A DNA stretch of 64,000 nucleotides from Neophaeococcomyces mojaviensis (GCA_030247915.1 JAPDRQ010000076.1:1-64000), one strand, 5' to 3'; positions 23,191 to 34,924 are shown, counted from the first letter of the stretch. Program-made: numbers and translations. Notes: generated from the letters alone by a model not told the origin.

Positions 23191-25110
23191 ATGACGTTGA
23201 GTCAGGCTTCCACTATAGGTGCATACGAGCCCGTGAGTCAATCAGAGATTAAGCATGGTATTAAAGATACAGGTCTGCCGGTTGGCCGTGACGCTTCATT
23301 GAGTCGTCCTACGACAAGTTCGATCCAATTTCTTTGCGCAGCCACCTTGACCTGCTTAACTCCTTTAGTGGCTATCTCGGTTTGGGGCAGTCTCCATGCT
23401 CGTCGACCGCAGTCATGGACAGCATTATCAGGAGCTCCGATCGGAGGACAGTTTACTCAACCACAGGCAAAGGCAGTTGATGTGCTATGCGGCGCAGTTC
23501 TTGCTCCTCTTCTCATGGCAACACTCAACTATGTCTGGTTTATCTGCGCGAGAACAGCAGCAATCACTGAGCTTGATACTCGTCCGATCTCATTACGCAC
23601 TCTTTCGGTGGCAAGCAGTTCTGCAACAGGATCCTACGACTTGTTCAGTCTCTGGGAATTGGTTGTGAAGAGTAAAGCACCACGTCTGATGCTGCTCGGC
23701 TGTCTTATCCTCGCGGCAGCTGTTACAAATTCTGCTCTAACCAATATTATTGCGTACGAGGCTTACATGGTAGATAATGCGGCTAGCAGCATCAAATTGC
23801 AGTATCTTCGCGATGATATAGCGGATCAAGCACTATCGACTGGAACCAACGTGTCAATGCTGTATTCGTATAATACAGAGCAGACCTCTTCGTTCTCGAA
23901 AGAATTTACAGGTATGCTCACCGGGCTCAGTATTGCAGATGCCAGACCGATGCTCAATCAGAGCGAATATTACATGATCAATGCGACGTCCGCTTCACTC
24001 AATGCGCTGCACGTAAACGTGATAGACCTGCCCCATGTGCCCGCAGCAAAGTACGAGATTCAGTGTCTAGCTGCGCAGCCCATGAACGCTGGACCTATAC
24101 AGCAAGGTGAGAAGCAAGTCGTCATCTCATTCACATTGAATGACACCAACTCCTTGAATGGTACATTATTCAATGCCCTATACCCTGGAAAGGTTACAAC
24201 GCTTCAAGACGCTTACAATGAACATTACTCTTTCATGGGGTTCACGTCAGGCTGGAACAACTATTCATATATGCTCTTCACTACAAGCTTCGACGAAAGC
24301 AATAATACATTGGCGACACCATATGGCATCCTCAAGCCAGTTGCGCGGAACATGACCATATTAGGGTTCAGCGGCACCAAATCAATCATGTCATGGTGGG
24401 GAATGTACTGTTGGTTGACGAGAACACCAGGCACTGCTGACATGAGACGAGGATCTGACTCCTCTTGGAAGGCACAAAGCTATACTTGGTACGATGATCA
24501 AGTGGCAAATGTAACGAAGTGGTCTATGAAGTCTCTACAGCTTGCGCTCGACTACAGCGCCCCAGGATCTACAGTTCCCGGCATTGGACCTGCCCTTGCC
24601 AGGAGGACGTACAGCAGCAGCGGATTTGGAGCAGATTGGTTTGACTATCCAACTACAGCTTTGAATATGCTCTATGCCGAATGTGAAACGAAGCGGATGA
24701 TATATGAGATAGCGGCGACAAATCAATCGAGAGCGAGAGCGGATTACTTTTACCAGACTGCAGCAACGGAACAAGCAGAGTTCTACCATATAACTTACGT
24801 GCCTCTCATCCTGTTTGTTGCAATCGGGGCAATGCTCGTGGCTGCATTCATCAGCCTGGGTCTAATGATTGCGGCGTGGCGAAGTGAGAGTGCACGAAAG
24901 CTAAGAACAGTTGACGTTCTCCGACTGGTCGTTGATTCAGTGGTTGGCTTGAAAGATGAGGATGAATTCAAGGACATGAGTCGTGCCTCTAATGCTCAAA
25001 TCGAGAACTGGGCGGGCGATTATGCTGTTCGGTATCGTGTGCGGAAGGCAGATCCCCATTCTGAGCCACAGGTGATGCTGACGAAGACTTTCAAGGGCGT
25101 GGGCATTTAA
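23191..25110 (+). CDS. large glycosylated membrane protein, unknown function
   Basis: Intron-free, 639 aa, ATG at 23191. Three hydrophobic helices lie in the N-terminal third (about 47-68, 96-118 and 165-187). A ~370-residue region rich in N-glycosylation sequons (NVS, NQS, NAT, NDT, NGT, NYS, NMT and others) follows, then a last TM (LILFVAIGAMLVAAFISLG, about 545-570) and a short basic tail. This layout, with a large lumenal or extracellular domain between TM3 and TM4, is the one common in Pezizomycotina-specific DUF3176-like proteins, and the neighbour at 19684 is of that kind. I do not recognise a catalytic or ligand-binding motif. Paired Cys residues (CLAAQP, CWLTR, CETK) may form disulphides in the ectodomain. 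Function unknown. Confidence 0.8.
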   Translation: MTLSQASTIGAYEPVSQSEIKHGIKDTGLPVGRDASLSRPTTSSIQFLCAATLTCLTPLVAISVWGSLHARRPQSWTALSGAPIGGQFTQPQAKAVDVLCGAVLAPLLMATLNYVWFICARTAAITELDTRPISLRTLSVASSSATGSYDLFSLWELVVKSKAPRLMLLGCLILAAAVTNSALTNIIAYEAYMVDNAASSIKLQYLRDDIADQALSTGTNVSMLYSYNTEQTSSFSKEFTGMLTGLSIADARPMLNQSEYYMINATSASLNALHVNVIDLPHVPAAKYEIQCLAAQPMNAGPIQQGEKQVVISFTLNDTNSLNGTLFNALYPGKVTTLQDAYNEHYSFMGFTSGWNNYSYMLFTTSFDESNNTLATPYGILKPVARNMTILGFSGTKSIMSWWGMYCWLTRTPGTADMRRGSDSSWKAQSYTWYDDQVANVTKWSMKSLQLALDYSAPGSTVPGIGPALARRTYSSSGFGADWFDYPTTALNMLYAECETKRMIYEIAATNQSRARADYFYQTAATEQAEFYHITYVPLILFVAIGAMLVAAFISLGLMIAAWRSESARKLRTVDVLRLVVDSVVGLKDEDEFKDMSRASNAQIENWAGDYAVRYRVRKADPHSEPQVMLTKTFKGVGI

Positions 25111-26240
25111 TGGCAGCCTAACTTGGAAGCTGCGGTTAGAAATAGATTGCTCGTCTTTGGTCAATCCTCCTCTTCGCGTCATATCGAATGGGTTTGCCCT
25201 GGGAAGAAAGGGGGAGCTGATAGAGAAGTGGCAGTTTCCCTGGTCAAGGCTCGACTACAAAGTCTCCCAGCAAGTCCACGATTAACAACCTCGTTGGAAG
25301 AGACTGGTGCGATATGAACAAGAGTTTCAAAAATCTCGCAGAAAGAAGGAGAGACAGATTGAAAGATCTGGCCTTTTAGCGCGTAACAACAGCGCACGAA
25401 TTCGGCAGGGCTGAGTTATGCATGGCATGGGAAGGCATAGTTCCACCACTGCATGTAAATCCTGAGTATAGCAGAGGATCGACGCGCATGATAGTGAGAG
25501 AAATACAGAGCTCTTTCCTTCAACATTGCCACTAACACCAAGCTACTTTCTCTTCACTCAAAGCGCACAACAGCATGCAGTATAAGTTCTGGCTCGGAAG
25601 CCATGGTCGAGGACATAACTGCCGCTCCAGATCGAGGGTTTCCTGCCCGTATCAGCAATGGTAGTTGTATTCAATTGCTAGAACCATGCTCCGCCTGAAG
25701 TTACGGGATACAAAGCTACACAGAAAGAAGGAAAAGTGTAAGAAGGCACGGGGACTTGTCAGATCGCCCTCCTGACGTGTAACCAACACATTGGCTCTCC
25801 AGAATAGTCTATTCGATGGAATCTCGACTCTCATCAGCCGCTACACGTTTCGTTAAGTTGCTGTATGAAAGATAGAGTAATGTAAAAGCAATGTCTCCCA
25901 CAAGAAGTAGAGTCATCGAAATTGATGAACACCTGATCGATGGGGTCACAACTATATTGCTCTTTAGCATCACACAGAAAGTCTCCATTCTTCACTTGTA
26001 AAAGCAGTTCTTCTAGGCACGCTCTTAAATCTGGAATTAGGCTATGAGACTCAGGTCTGTGTTGTAATTCACGGTCTGATTTGTCAACAGGATCGCTGCT
26101 TATGATCTTATTCTCTAAGCTATCTAGAGAGATTCATAAGTTAATAAATGGTCGAGTAGAAATACATGCATCTGAGTGGAAATTCCGGCGCTCTAGGATT
26201 GCGACATTTTGGAGATATGTGTTCCCCATTCATTCCAACC
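25111..26240. other. gene-free stretch
   Basis: Convergent intergenic region between a plus and a minus gene; holds both 3' UTRs. No further feature recognised. Confidence 0.55.
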
Positions 26241-27527
26241 CTATACCCCGTACAACGTCCTTAGTTCAAAATAGTCCTTGAACTCGAGTTTGTGTTCCTC
26301 ATCTGAGCTGAATAAAGAAGAAATGAGTTTGTCCAACTTCAATGTCGTGAAAAGCCAGAAAAAGTTGTGCAGACACCAAATGCCAAGCCTCGTCCCAGGG
26401 AGCATGATGTTAGGCACGAATGAGGGCCTGTCCTTGATGATTGGTCGTATGAGCCGCTCAAACTCCTGCGCTGCATCCTGAAAGTTGAACACCTTGCCTG
26501 AATTTTGGCTTTTTTTCCATCTTGTCGCAATTTCGCCAGAAAGCACATAAGCTTGAATCAGCGCAGATGTTGTTCCCCACCCATTAGCACCCGAACCGTT
26601 CGCTGCATCACCAAGAAGCACGACCCGCCCTCTCGACCACATGCCTTCCGGCAACCGAACCGACCTCTCGTGGTGGCAATATAAATCATCCGCCTCTGGT
26701 GATTCGGCGAGGTCTCGTAGGAATCTATCAATCTGCCAGCCTTCCGCTCCCTTAAACAGCTCCACCATGGCCGCCTTCTGTTCCGACAGGGTCCTGGCTT
26801 CGTCTGCTGCACTGCAACCAAGGCGCGTCATGAGGTACACCCTAACGTTTTCTGGCTTGTCCTTACGGACCATGATGACCTTACCACCAGGAATGTGGCA
26901 AATTGTAAAGTCCTTCGTATCGCCCTTCCTGGTAGGCGCTGTAAAAAAAGCTACATGGACGCCGAGGTCAACGCGCGGATCGGGAAACGAGGGGCCGAGC
27001 ATGAGTCTGCGCGTCGCCGAATTGACACCGTCAGCGCCAATAAGGATATCGTAGTCTTCTTTCTTGCCATCGGAGAATACAACATGAACTTTCCCATCCA
27101 CTGACCCCTCATCCTGCGTGAAGCTCTCGATATGACAATCAAAGATATACTGCACATTCTCTCGATCCTTGGTCTCTTCATACAGGATGTTGACCAAATC
27201 CCCACGCATGATCTCAAATTCACTCGTCACACTCTGCCTACCCTTGCCGCTAGTATTAGCCGCCAAGTACCCCTGGCTTCTACCACGAGAATCGATGATT
27301 CGCGTTCCAGGCTCATGGCACAAGGAGTCACGCACAGCCTTTTCAATGCCCATCATCTTCATCAAGACAACACCTTGCCCACGAAGGTCGATTTGTTGAC
27401 CCGTGTTGCGGAGATTAGGGCTGGTCTCGACGATGGTGACAGCACAGCCCGGGATGCGGGAGAGCCAGAGCGCGGTGGCTGGTCCGCCAACGCCGGCTCC
27501 AGCAATGAGGACTTTTAGTGAGTCCAT
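26241..27527 (-). CDS. FAD-dependent monooxygenase (PHBH-fold, salicylate/zeaxanthin-epoxidase-like)
   Basis: Intron-free, 428 aa, ATG at 27527. Rossmann GxGxxG is at residues 10-15 (AGAGVGGPATALWLSR) with the acidic end of strand 2 at VETS. The DG motif is clear (ILIGADGVNSATRR, about 161-174). The GD motif reads GRVVLLGDAANGSGANGWGT (300-319): it lacks the usual His/Tyr after GDAA and the Pro that follow in GDAAHxxxPxxGxGxN. A hydrophobic C-terminal stretch (WCLHNFFWLFTTL) may touch a membrane. Such enzymes hydroxylate or epoxidise aromatic and polyketide substrates with NAD(P)H and O2. No binding partner or cluster gene is adjacent; the substrate is unknown. Confidence 0.9.
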   Translation of the reverse strand: MDSLKVLIAGAGVGGPATALWLSRIPGCAVTIVETSPNLRNTGQQIDLRGQGVVLMKMMGIEKAVRDSLCHEPGTRIIDSRGRSQGYLAANTSGKGRQSVTSEFEIMRGDLVNILYEETKDRENVQYIFDCHIESFTQDEGSVDGKVHVVFSDGKKEDYDILIGADGVNSATRRLMLGPSFPDPRVDLGVHVAFFTAPTRKGDTKDFTICHIPGGKVIMVRKDKPENVRVYLMTRLGCSAADEARTLSEQKAAMVELFKGAEGWQIDRFLRDLAESPEADDLYCHHERSVRLPEGMWSRGRVVLLGDAANGSGANGWGTTSALIQAYVLSGEIATRWKKSQNSGKVFNFQDAAQEFERLIRPIIKDRPSFVPNIMLPGTRLGIWCLHNFFWLFTTLKLDKLISSLFSSDEEHKLEFKDYFELRTLYGV

Positions 27528-29675
27528 CGAAGTCGTTTGAAGCTAAAGTTTATAGCTACAGATGAAGTGTGTTGTGCTGGAAGAGGTAGGAGCAAGTATC
27601 GTGAAGGTCGGGAGAATGAATGAAGGTGCGTAAGTGAGTGCCTTTGCTTCGGGATACGAGTAATACTCCTACTCTGAGGTGGAAGGCCATGGTGAGATTA
27701 TATACTAAAACTGTGGAAGCGGTAGTCATACGAGGCACCGGGGTTTGAACTATTTACTGAGACGACATTTATTAGGGACAACAATGACGCACGCGATTTG
27801 TAAAATAAGCTCAAGACTAAGGCATTGAAGCACTTGCGAATTGAGGTTTAAGCTCTGTTTGTGGCTTGCATGTGGCTTCCAGGCAGCGTAAAATGCTCCA
27901 ATGTCGGACTTTCTTAGAACCCGAGCAATAACACGAATACGTTCCAACACCCAGTAAAGCTGCTGCCTGGGACTTTCGGGCGAGCGGTGCAGAACAATTG
28001 GCGAAATTCACTCGCCATCTCACTTCCAGCTTTTACAAAGGCTCCTGCCAAAAATTCGTATCTAGAATCCGACTTATAAGGCATGTACCACCACCAACTT
28101 CGGCTCTTCAGGTGCTGTAAGACCCGAGATGCCCGAGATGCCCGAAGTGACCGAAGTGGCCGAGATGTCCCGGGTGCGGAAATTTCAGTGTGTTCAAAAG
28201 ATAAAATAAAGATGTTATCTCTGCTAATTTTGTTCATCGCCGTCATCACACTTCTACGTATTGCGAGCTTGCTTTGCGTTATGAAACGATAGTGTCTATG
28301 CAAGAATCAACGTGTTACGGAGATGCGTGTCGCGTGGACGCTACTCTTACCTAATACCAATCTTCTAGGTAATCCAACATACATCCGATAACAAAACACG
28401 AAGCAGAAATAACAATGGAAAATCATCCACGTTAATGTTGCCGTCACTGGACATTTCTGTCCGCATGTATTGCATAATGCCCGACTCTATCCATTTTGAT
28501 ATGGCACATTCACCATCGTTTCATCTTACGCCGGGTTAATTCAGCTAATGTATCAGCTATCCACATGTACTAATATAAAATTACTTAGGAAGAACAGCTC
28601 TTTTTTGTAAGGGCTACAAGCAGACAGCCATAAATAAGGCCATTTCGCTCTCATTTTGCTTTGGTTAGCAATATCCATCTGCAGGACACCCTTATCCTGA
28701 TCGACAAGTTGAATCGCAGAGAATCGAGAAGTTCGATTTCCATATCTTCGCAGACAGTGGTTATTCAATGTTCTTCTAAGTCTAACGATGCTCTCTGCCG
28801 GAAATTTTAGCCAGTTGTTAGTGAATGCCTCCATCAGTTCCTATGGTATATGATTCCGAAGCCTATTTACCTTATTGATGTCAATTATGAAGTGAGGTAA
28901 AATGCAAGGAAAAAGCAAAGGAGTAAAGTCAGTCTGCAGGGAACTAAAGAAGATGGCTCGTGGATGCTTATGTAAGGTGGCACAGGAGTGATCGAAAATC
29001 GAAAAGGACCCTTTCACAACCTGTCTATCCCTAGAGTGGATAAGCCGAATTTTGCCAAGGCAAGCTCGCTCAGTGGTCGCCTCTCCTATGTCTTGGCTGG
29101 CATTGGATTGGGCTTCCGACTCGGCTATGCTCTAACGAACACCTGCTCTCGCCTAATCAGGCTTTGGTCGGCCAAGACCAGGTCTTGTCAGAAAATGTGC
29201 CCATGGTTAGGCAACTCTATCACAAAGAGGAGTGTAACCATCTTAATTTCAGAGATTGGCTCAACCATCATTACGAAATTCTGCCTTGTCGAAACCATCC
29301 TGAGTCGTTATGTGGCACGACAATGATCATTTTAACAGAGCATACGCCACAAAACACAGACAAGGCTGACAACATTTCAGCAATGGCACATCATCCTCAG
29401 CCCAACATTATGTTCACGCAGGCTTGTTTCAGCCGCTACACATCCAAGCCTAACTCGCTTTCATATCAGATCACTGGTTAGGTAGCCAGTTCGGGGCCAT
29501 GAAATCGTAGACGGCGCTATCGTGAAATTGAGGCGGCTTCGCCTTTTCAGCTTTTATTATCTTGTGAACTTGCGTCTTACCACCTGCTTCCATCAGATCA
29601 TCAGTTTCTGCTTGAAATAGTTGTTGATCGCATCACAGTTATCCCCCAGTGTACTAGGTTTCATTCACGGCTGAC
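27528..29675. other. gene-free stretch
   Basis: About 2.1 kb between two divergent genes; holds both promoters and a 9-bp minisatellite at 28123-28176. Open frames here lack ATG starts or family features. Confidence 0.5.
28123..28176 (+). repeat. 9-bp minisatellite, six units
   Basis: Six consecutive 9-mers of the form NCCGARRTG (last one TCCCGGGTG). On the plus strand, in one frame, they would read as the tripeptide series PEM-PEM-PEV-TEV-AEM. No gene model around it is convincing. Confidence 0.75.
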
Positions 29676-30266
29676 ATGGCTGGAATATCACGAAAATTGA
29701 TCACCAGCATCCCGATTCTTCTTACCCTCAACTTCCAGCAACTTAACGCACAGACTGTTGCCTGGCCCAGCTGCGCTCAACCAATCTGGGGCTCGTATAC
29801 TCAGTACTCAGTCTGCAATTCATATGTCGAAATCTACAGAACCATCTGCCTCTGCAGCGACGTCAACTTCCTGACCGGCGCTGCGCGAGCCGTATACAAT
29901 ACGTGCGGTGAAGATGACCTACGCAACACCGCGGAGGCATGTGATACAACCTGCCAGAATAACGGCGCTCAGATGGCATTAACCATTGACGAACTGGTCC
30001 GTAGAGGAGAAGGGTCATCCTCAACGACGACATCCAAATCTACGACATTAAAAACAAGCACCACTACGTCAAAGAGCACAGCTTCGACGACATCGACAAG
30101 CACCCCGACCTCTGGTGCAAGCAGAGATACCGAGGAAGATGATAAAGGTGGCTTTACAACCGACCAAAAGATAGCTTTGGGCTGCGGGCTTGGCATTGGA
30201 CTACCCGCTGCTCTCTGTTCACTATGGATGTGTTTGTGTGGCCCATGCAGGAGGGGAGGCAACTAG
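29676..30266 (+). CDS. CFEM-like cysteine-rich surface protein with Ser/Thr stalk and TM anchor
   Basis: 196 aa, no intron, ATG at 29676. A signal peptide covers about residues 8-25 (ending LNAQT). The next ~70 residues hold seven Cys in the spacing C-x(12)-C-x(10)-C-L-C-x(18)-C-x(11)-C-x(3)-C, including the CLC pair of CFEM and related fungal cysteine-rich modules. CFEM proper has eight Cys, so this is CFEM-like rather than a certain CFEM. A Ser/Thr-rich, O-glycosylation-prone stalk (about 112-150) leads to an acidic segment (DTEEDDKGG) and a TM helix (IALGCGLGIGLPAALCSLWM), then CLCGPCRRGG. It is probably a plasma-membrane or wall surface protein; roles known for the family include haem/iron capture and host contact, not shown here. 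Confidence 0.75.
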   Translation: MAGISRKLITSIPILLTLNFQQLNAQTVAWPSCAQPIWGSYTQYSVCNSYVEIYRTICLCSDVNFLTGAARAVYNTCGEDDLRNTAEACDTTCQNNGAQMALTIDELVRRGEGSSSTTTSKSTTLKTSTTTSKSTASTTSTSTPTSGASRDTEEDDKGGFTTDQKIALGCGLGIGLPAALCSLWMCLCGPCRRGGN

Positions 30267-31544
30267 TTGAATGGCGTAAGCTTGGCGATAATAACAAGCA
30301 CCTCGAAACCTGATGCGGACCTGAACAGTGGAAGTGTTGGGGAAGGACAAAAGAAGGGCTACAACTCAGAAAAAGATTGCATTGTGCTGTGTACTATACA
30401 TATCCTTTCCTACCAGGATAGTGTCCGATCTACTTATGCTTAATCCGTCTTCAGGATTGGGAGTTTACGAATAGAAATAGTATATTTCACCTACAGCCTC
30501 AAACTAGTTATGAAAGGAAACATTCTTGCTTTGTTGGCAAGGAGAAACCGAACTTCAAAAGATCGTTGGGATATAATTTGAGATTTCGTTGACTCGACCA
30601 CCCTAAGTCGGTGGGAATGAAAAGGACATAGGTGGACCCATTTGATCGTACCTTTCTATTAAGGCTAGCGTAGCATTTGGCCGGGAGATCAAAGCCTACA
30701 GAATCGGACTCTATTAAGGCCTGTCCTGTAGATAATGATACAACGCTTATATGGAAGAGAAGGCCGGATAGATCTCCCATTCAATTCGTATGAGAGATTC
30801 ACCAGCTCGGCTCTTAGCAATCCTCGAAACATCAAGGCCGATTCCCGTAGGGTTCGTGTGGGGAATCAGTCTGCATGTTCTGAACCAATTATTCTTCGAT
30901 TCGTGACAAATTCAATTACTGCGACAGTGCTTCGGAGGAAGGTTGTGTAATGTGTTTATCCTCCCTCCACAAAGCCCGATTTGAGCAAAGCTGTTGACAA
31001 CAAAAAATCAAGGACTAGAACATCAGACACCGATTTAACGACAGACAGGAAGTCCTGACTTTCGGCCCTGAGCTCGTGGCGATCGATAACCCGTGGCTGA
31101 CCCTAATAGACCACCATGTCCAAGAGTACTGGCAAAGCTCAGGCGTGCAGAATGGTCTGATTGCTTCCGGGGCCGCAGTTACATAGGTAGAAACCGAGGC
31201 AACGCTGTGAAGGTAAAGAGTAAGTGCCAAGTGGATGACTACGGAGATTTCGAAGGTAGTGATGACCCAGTGCTGTTTTTGCTCGGATACAAGCCAAAAT
31301 CACTTATTAGAATTGAGTCCTGCTTTAGAAGTGAGACCCAGCAAGATATACTTCTACAACCAAGCGGGTGATCTAACCCCACCAACCTGACCTACAGCAA
31401 TCCGTGCAACATCCGAAGGATGTGGAGCAGAGACTGGCTGTGGTTCAGCCCATATTAATATTTGTTTCGGGCGCTTGCGCAATAGAGGTCGAAACACATC
31501 TACTTTTTACGTCTGTGAGTTTTCATAACCCGGCCCAAGACGTC
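30267..31544. other. gene-free stretch
   Basis: About 1.3 kb without a supported gene; short frames on both strands start with non-ATG codons. Confidence 0.5.
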
Positions 31545-31718
31545 ATGGATCTGTTCGAATACAACGCGAATTCTACGAGAGTAGTCCTTGGTCCAGGCAG
31601 TATCCAGAAATTACCTGGTGAGACAAAGAGGCTAGGCCTGGAAGCGCCTTTGCTACTTTCTACCTCGCAGCAAGCTCACCAAACAGAAGACCTCGTCAAG
31701 ATACTTTCTACTGAATGA
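31545..31718 (+). pseudogene. maleylacetate reductase, N-terminal stump
   Basis: From the ATG at 31545 the protein reads MDLFEYNANSTRVVLGPGSI followed by QKLPGETKRLGLEAPLLLST, the start of iron-containing alcohol dehydrogenase-type maleylacetate reductases (residues 1 to about 57 of roughly 350). A TGA follows at KILSTE and nothing downstream on the plus strand continues the family pattern; the NAD-binding GGGS and metal-ligand His motifs are absent. The enzyme would reduce maleylacetate to 3-oxoadipate at the end of hydroxyquinol catabolism. The piece is most likely a gene relic left by deletion. The neighbouring monooxygenases suggest it once belonged to an aromatic-degradation cluster. Confidence 0.78.
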
Positions 31719-32802
31719 AGATTTTGAATCAATATTTACGACGTAGTACTGTATAGTTAGTAGTGATACTGAAGCATGCTTGAACAAGCTAGCGTGCAAG
31801 TCGAATGTATAACTAATGTCCCTGCGCCTGGCGCAGTAGTTCCGGAAGTTCCTCCACATTGAGATCGATTGTTCCTTCTAGATTGTCTCCTCATCTCCAG
31901 TAATTGGCACTAAGTCTCCTTTACCATAAAAGATATCTATTATGATAGCCTGCTCACTGAGTAAGTATCGACTGCAGTTCATATCAGTTTCTCTCCATTC
32001 GAACCTTTGTCAAGGCTGACCGTAATGCGCGTGCTTTTTCCAAGTTCGTAGGAAGGTAAGGTAGCGTGTTCTTGACCGAGCACGTCTTCCAATCTTTGCC
32101 AGAGCGCACCTTGCAACGTTCATGCACCCCGAAGTGAAGATCACAAGAGATGAGAACGGGTTCGGGTATGTACCCGAAAGCGTTTGGTGTTCGGTTCCGT
32201 ACCAGTTGAGAGTGGAACATATGCTGGTCGAGAAAATGCTTGCAGAAAAGCTAATCGAGTAGATCGATAATTGTGATTTGCTACAATCTCGCCGGCCGTG
32301 CGTGCCTGTGTGCGCATGGTTCTTTTCCGAATCGGATGGAAGGACGTCTACCTGCCAAGCACGAAACGCCTAGTGATATGCTGGAATTAAGGTTCAAAAT
32401 TGTGCTCCGCACACCTCTCCGATTTCGGGTAGAACATTTCGACAACCACTCTTGCACTCACCTCCCAAGTCTGGGCTTGTGGGGCCCCACGAATGTTCGA
32501 GTCGGTCCTCGAAACATGCGCCAGAAAAGGAATGTGTTTGATGAATTAAACGGACCAGAGGCTTCAGCAAAACCAAATCGCGGAGCTGATGACACGTTAA
32601 TCTCGCCTCATCCGTTGGAGAGGACCTGCCATGATCTTCTACCGAGATACGCACCGTGCAATCGCCGTGCCAGTCGTTTTGTGGGTATATGTACTGTATC
32701 TTCATGTTTTATATGTCCACAAGAGTCATTTGCTTGTTCATGCAAGCAACCTTTACGGTCAAGGTAGAACAGCAGCGAAACACCTCCTGATCATTCTTCG
32801 TA
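31719..32802. other. stretch without a complete gene
   Basis: Contains a codon-like 65-codon plus frame (32065-32262) that I cannot assign. Its right end must hold the promoter of the Baeyer-Villiger monooxygenase gene. Confidence 0.45.
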
Positions 32803-34924
32803 ATGGCGACCTTCGCCGCTGCGCACGTCGAGCATGATCCGGCAGCAGTACATCCTCAACTTGCAAAGCACGCTCCTAACTATGCGCACCACGAATATAT
32901 AAGATCATCTTCATTCGAAATAAAGGATGCTCCTGTAGAGAATTTCCGACCTATGAGAGTGATCGTGATTGGCGCTGGATTTTCGGGCATCTACTGCGGC
33001 ATCAGAATTCCTCAGAGACTTAGAAACGTCCAATTGACGATCTACGAAAAGAATGAAGGCGTGGGAGGGACGTGGTGGGAGAATCGGTAAGACTGTGTAA
33101 CTGTCACACGCTGATTCACATGATTTGCTCACAATTCTGCTCTCTAGTTATCCCGGTTGCGCATGCGATATTCCATGTAAGACAATCTGGAATAGATGGC
33201 TCTCCCACTTACATGGCACTAATCGCTTTTCCAGCACATTCGTATCAGTACTCTTTCGCTCCCAACCCGCATTGGAGCAAGTTTTACGCTCCGGCCGCAG
33301 AGATTCGAGCTTATCTTGAAGGAGTTGTCGACAAGTTTTCCGTGCGTCGATTCATCAAACTCTCACACGAGGTTGTTGCTTGCACTTGGAAGCAGGACAA
33401 GTCCAAATGGTAAGTAGATCAGGATGTTCTGTTATCATGTACCTAAGCATTTCGGTAGGAAGGTCACGGTGAAGGATTTGAAGACAGGAGAAACATCAGA
33501 CGAGGAAGCTGATGTCGTCATCAGTGCGCGTGGCACACTAAACAATATCTCCTGGCCACAAATAGAAGGATTCTCGGACTTGAAAATACCAATAATGCAC
33601 TCTGCGATCTGGGACGACAGGTAAGTGCGAGCACAAAGCCGCCGGGACTACGTTGTGCGGAATGCTTACACAGATGCGTTAGCCACGACTTTGAGAATGA
33701 ACGTATTGGAGTTATCGGCGGAGGCAGTAGCGCTATTCAAATCATCCCAGAACTTCAGAAGAGGAAAGGTACTCACTTAAACTGCTTCGTCCGAAGCAAA
33801 ACATGGATCTCGAGACCATTTGGCGACAGCGCTGTCGGGAAGTTGGGCTTAGACAGCATTGAATGTATGTTACTTCAACCTTTCCAGTTGTGTTTCGCTA
33901 ACCTGTTCCGCAAGTCACTGAGGAGCAGAAAAAACGATTCGTGGACGATGAAAAGCACTTCCTTGATTTCCGAGCAACAATTGAGAAGGAATCCAACTCT
34001 GTTCATTCGTTGACTCTGAAAGGATCTCAAATGCAGGACTTCGTACGACAGGATTTCACGGACTTGATGAAAAAACGCCTTTCCAAGAAGCCAGAGATTC
34101 TCCAAACACTCCTGCCTGGCTTCAGCGTGGGCTGTCGCAGGCTAACACCGGGCCCTGGTTACTTGGAGGCACTGGTGGAAGACAACGTTGTCTTCGTCAG
34201 CACTCCCATTCGGAAATGTCTCCAGAACGGTGTAGAGCTGGCTGACGGAACGACCGTCGAATTAGACGTCCTAGTCTGCGCTACGGGTTTCCAAGCATCT
34301 GCTCCACCTCCCTTCGACGTTGTGGGCAAAGATGGGCAGACAATGGCTCAAAAGTTCAGCCCTTTCCCACAAACGTACCTTTCTATGGTCACTGATGGCT
34401 TTCCTAATTACTTTATGATGCTAGGACCTAATGCTGCTATCGGCACAGGAAGCCTGACAATGATGATTGAGATGGAAGGCGATTACATTATCAAGTGCAT
34501 CCGGAAGATGCAGAAGGAAGATATTCGTTCGATGGATGTCAAGCCTCAGATGGTCAAAAACTTTTCCCAGATCATTGATTCGTACTTCAAGCGCACCGTG
34601 TACTTGGATGGCTGCAAGAGCTGGTACAAGAGCAACAGCGGTGCAGGCGAACGCATCACAGGTCTTTGGCCGGGATCTTCACTTCATGCCATGGAGACGT
34701 TCCGATCGCCGAGGTGGGAAGACTTTGAGTATGTCTACGAGGGCGAGGAAACTGGCCAAGACGTCAATCGCTTGGCGTGGTTGGGTAATGGATGGTCGAG
34801 TGCTCAGGTCGACGACCAAGGTGGTGACCTTGCGTTCTACTTGCAACCCGAGTTTGTTGACACACCTGCTGCGCCTTTGCCGGAGGACACGCGTCTCTAC
34901 AAGTTGCGCCCCTTTTCATACTGA
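32803..34924 (+). CDS. Baeyer-Villiger / flavin-containing monooxygenase (4-hydroxyacetophenone monooxygenase-like)
   Basis: Six exons: 32803-33086, 33148-33176, 33235-33409, 33459-33620, 33674-33864 and 33915-34924; all introns GT-AG and 49-61 bp; 616 aa. The second exon is only 29 bp. The FAD Rossmann motif is VIVIGAGFSGIYCG (residues 53-66). The BVMO fingerprint GGTWWENRYPGCACD is assembled across exons 1-2, followed by IPSHSYQYSFAPNPHW. A second dinucleotide motif is VIGGGSSAIQIIPE, and IPIMHSAIWDD keeps the HxxxWD of the Baeyer-Villiger signature, though its preceding Gly is not at the usual place. It would insert oxygen next to a ketone carbonyl using NADPH. Fungal relatives act in aromatic catabolism or secondary metabolism. 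It appears intact, unlike the maleylacetate reductase upstream. Confidence 0.93.

Noticed and set aside
28988..29326. 112-codon plus-strand frame as a gene
   Set aside because: It starts at GTG, not ATG, lacks family features, and its composition is not convincingly coding.
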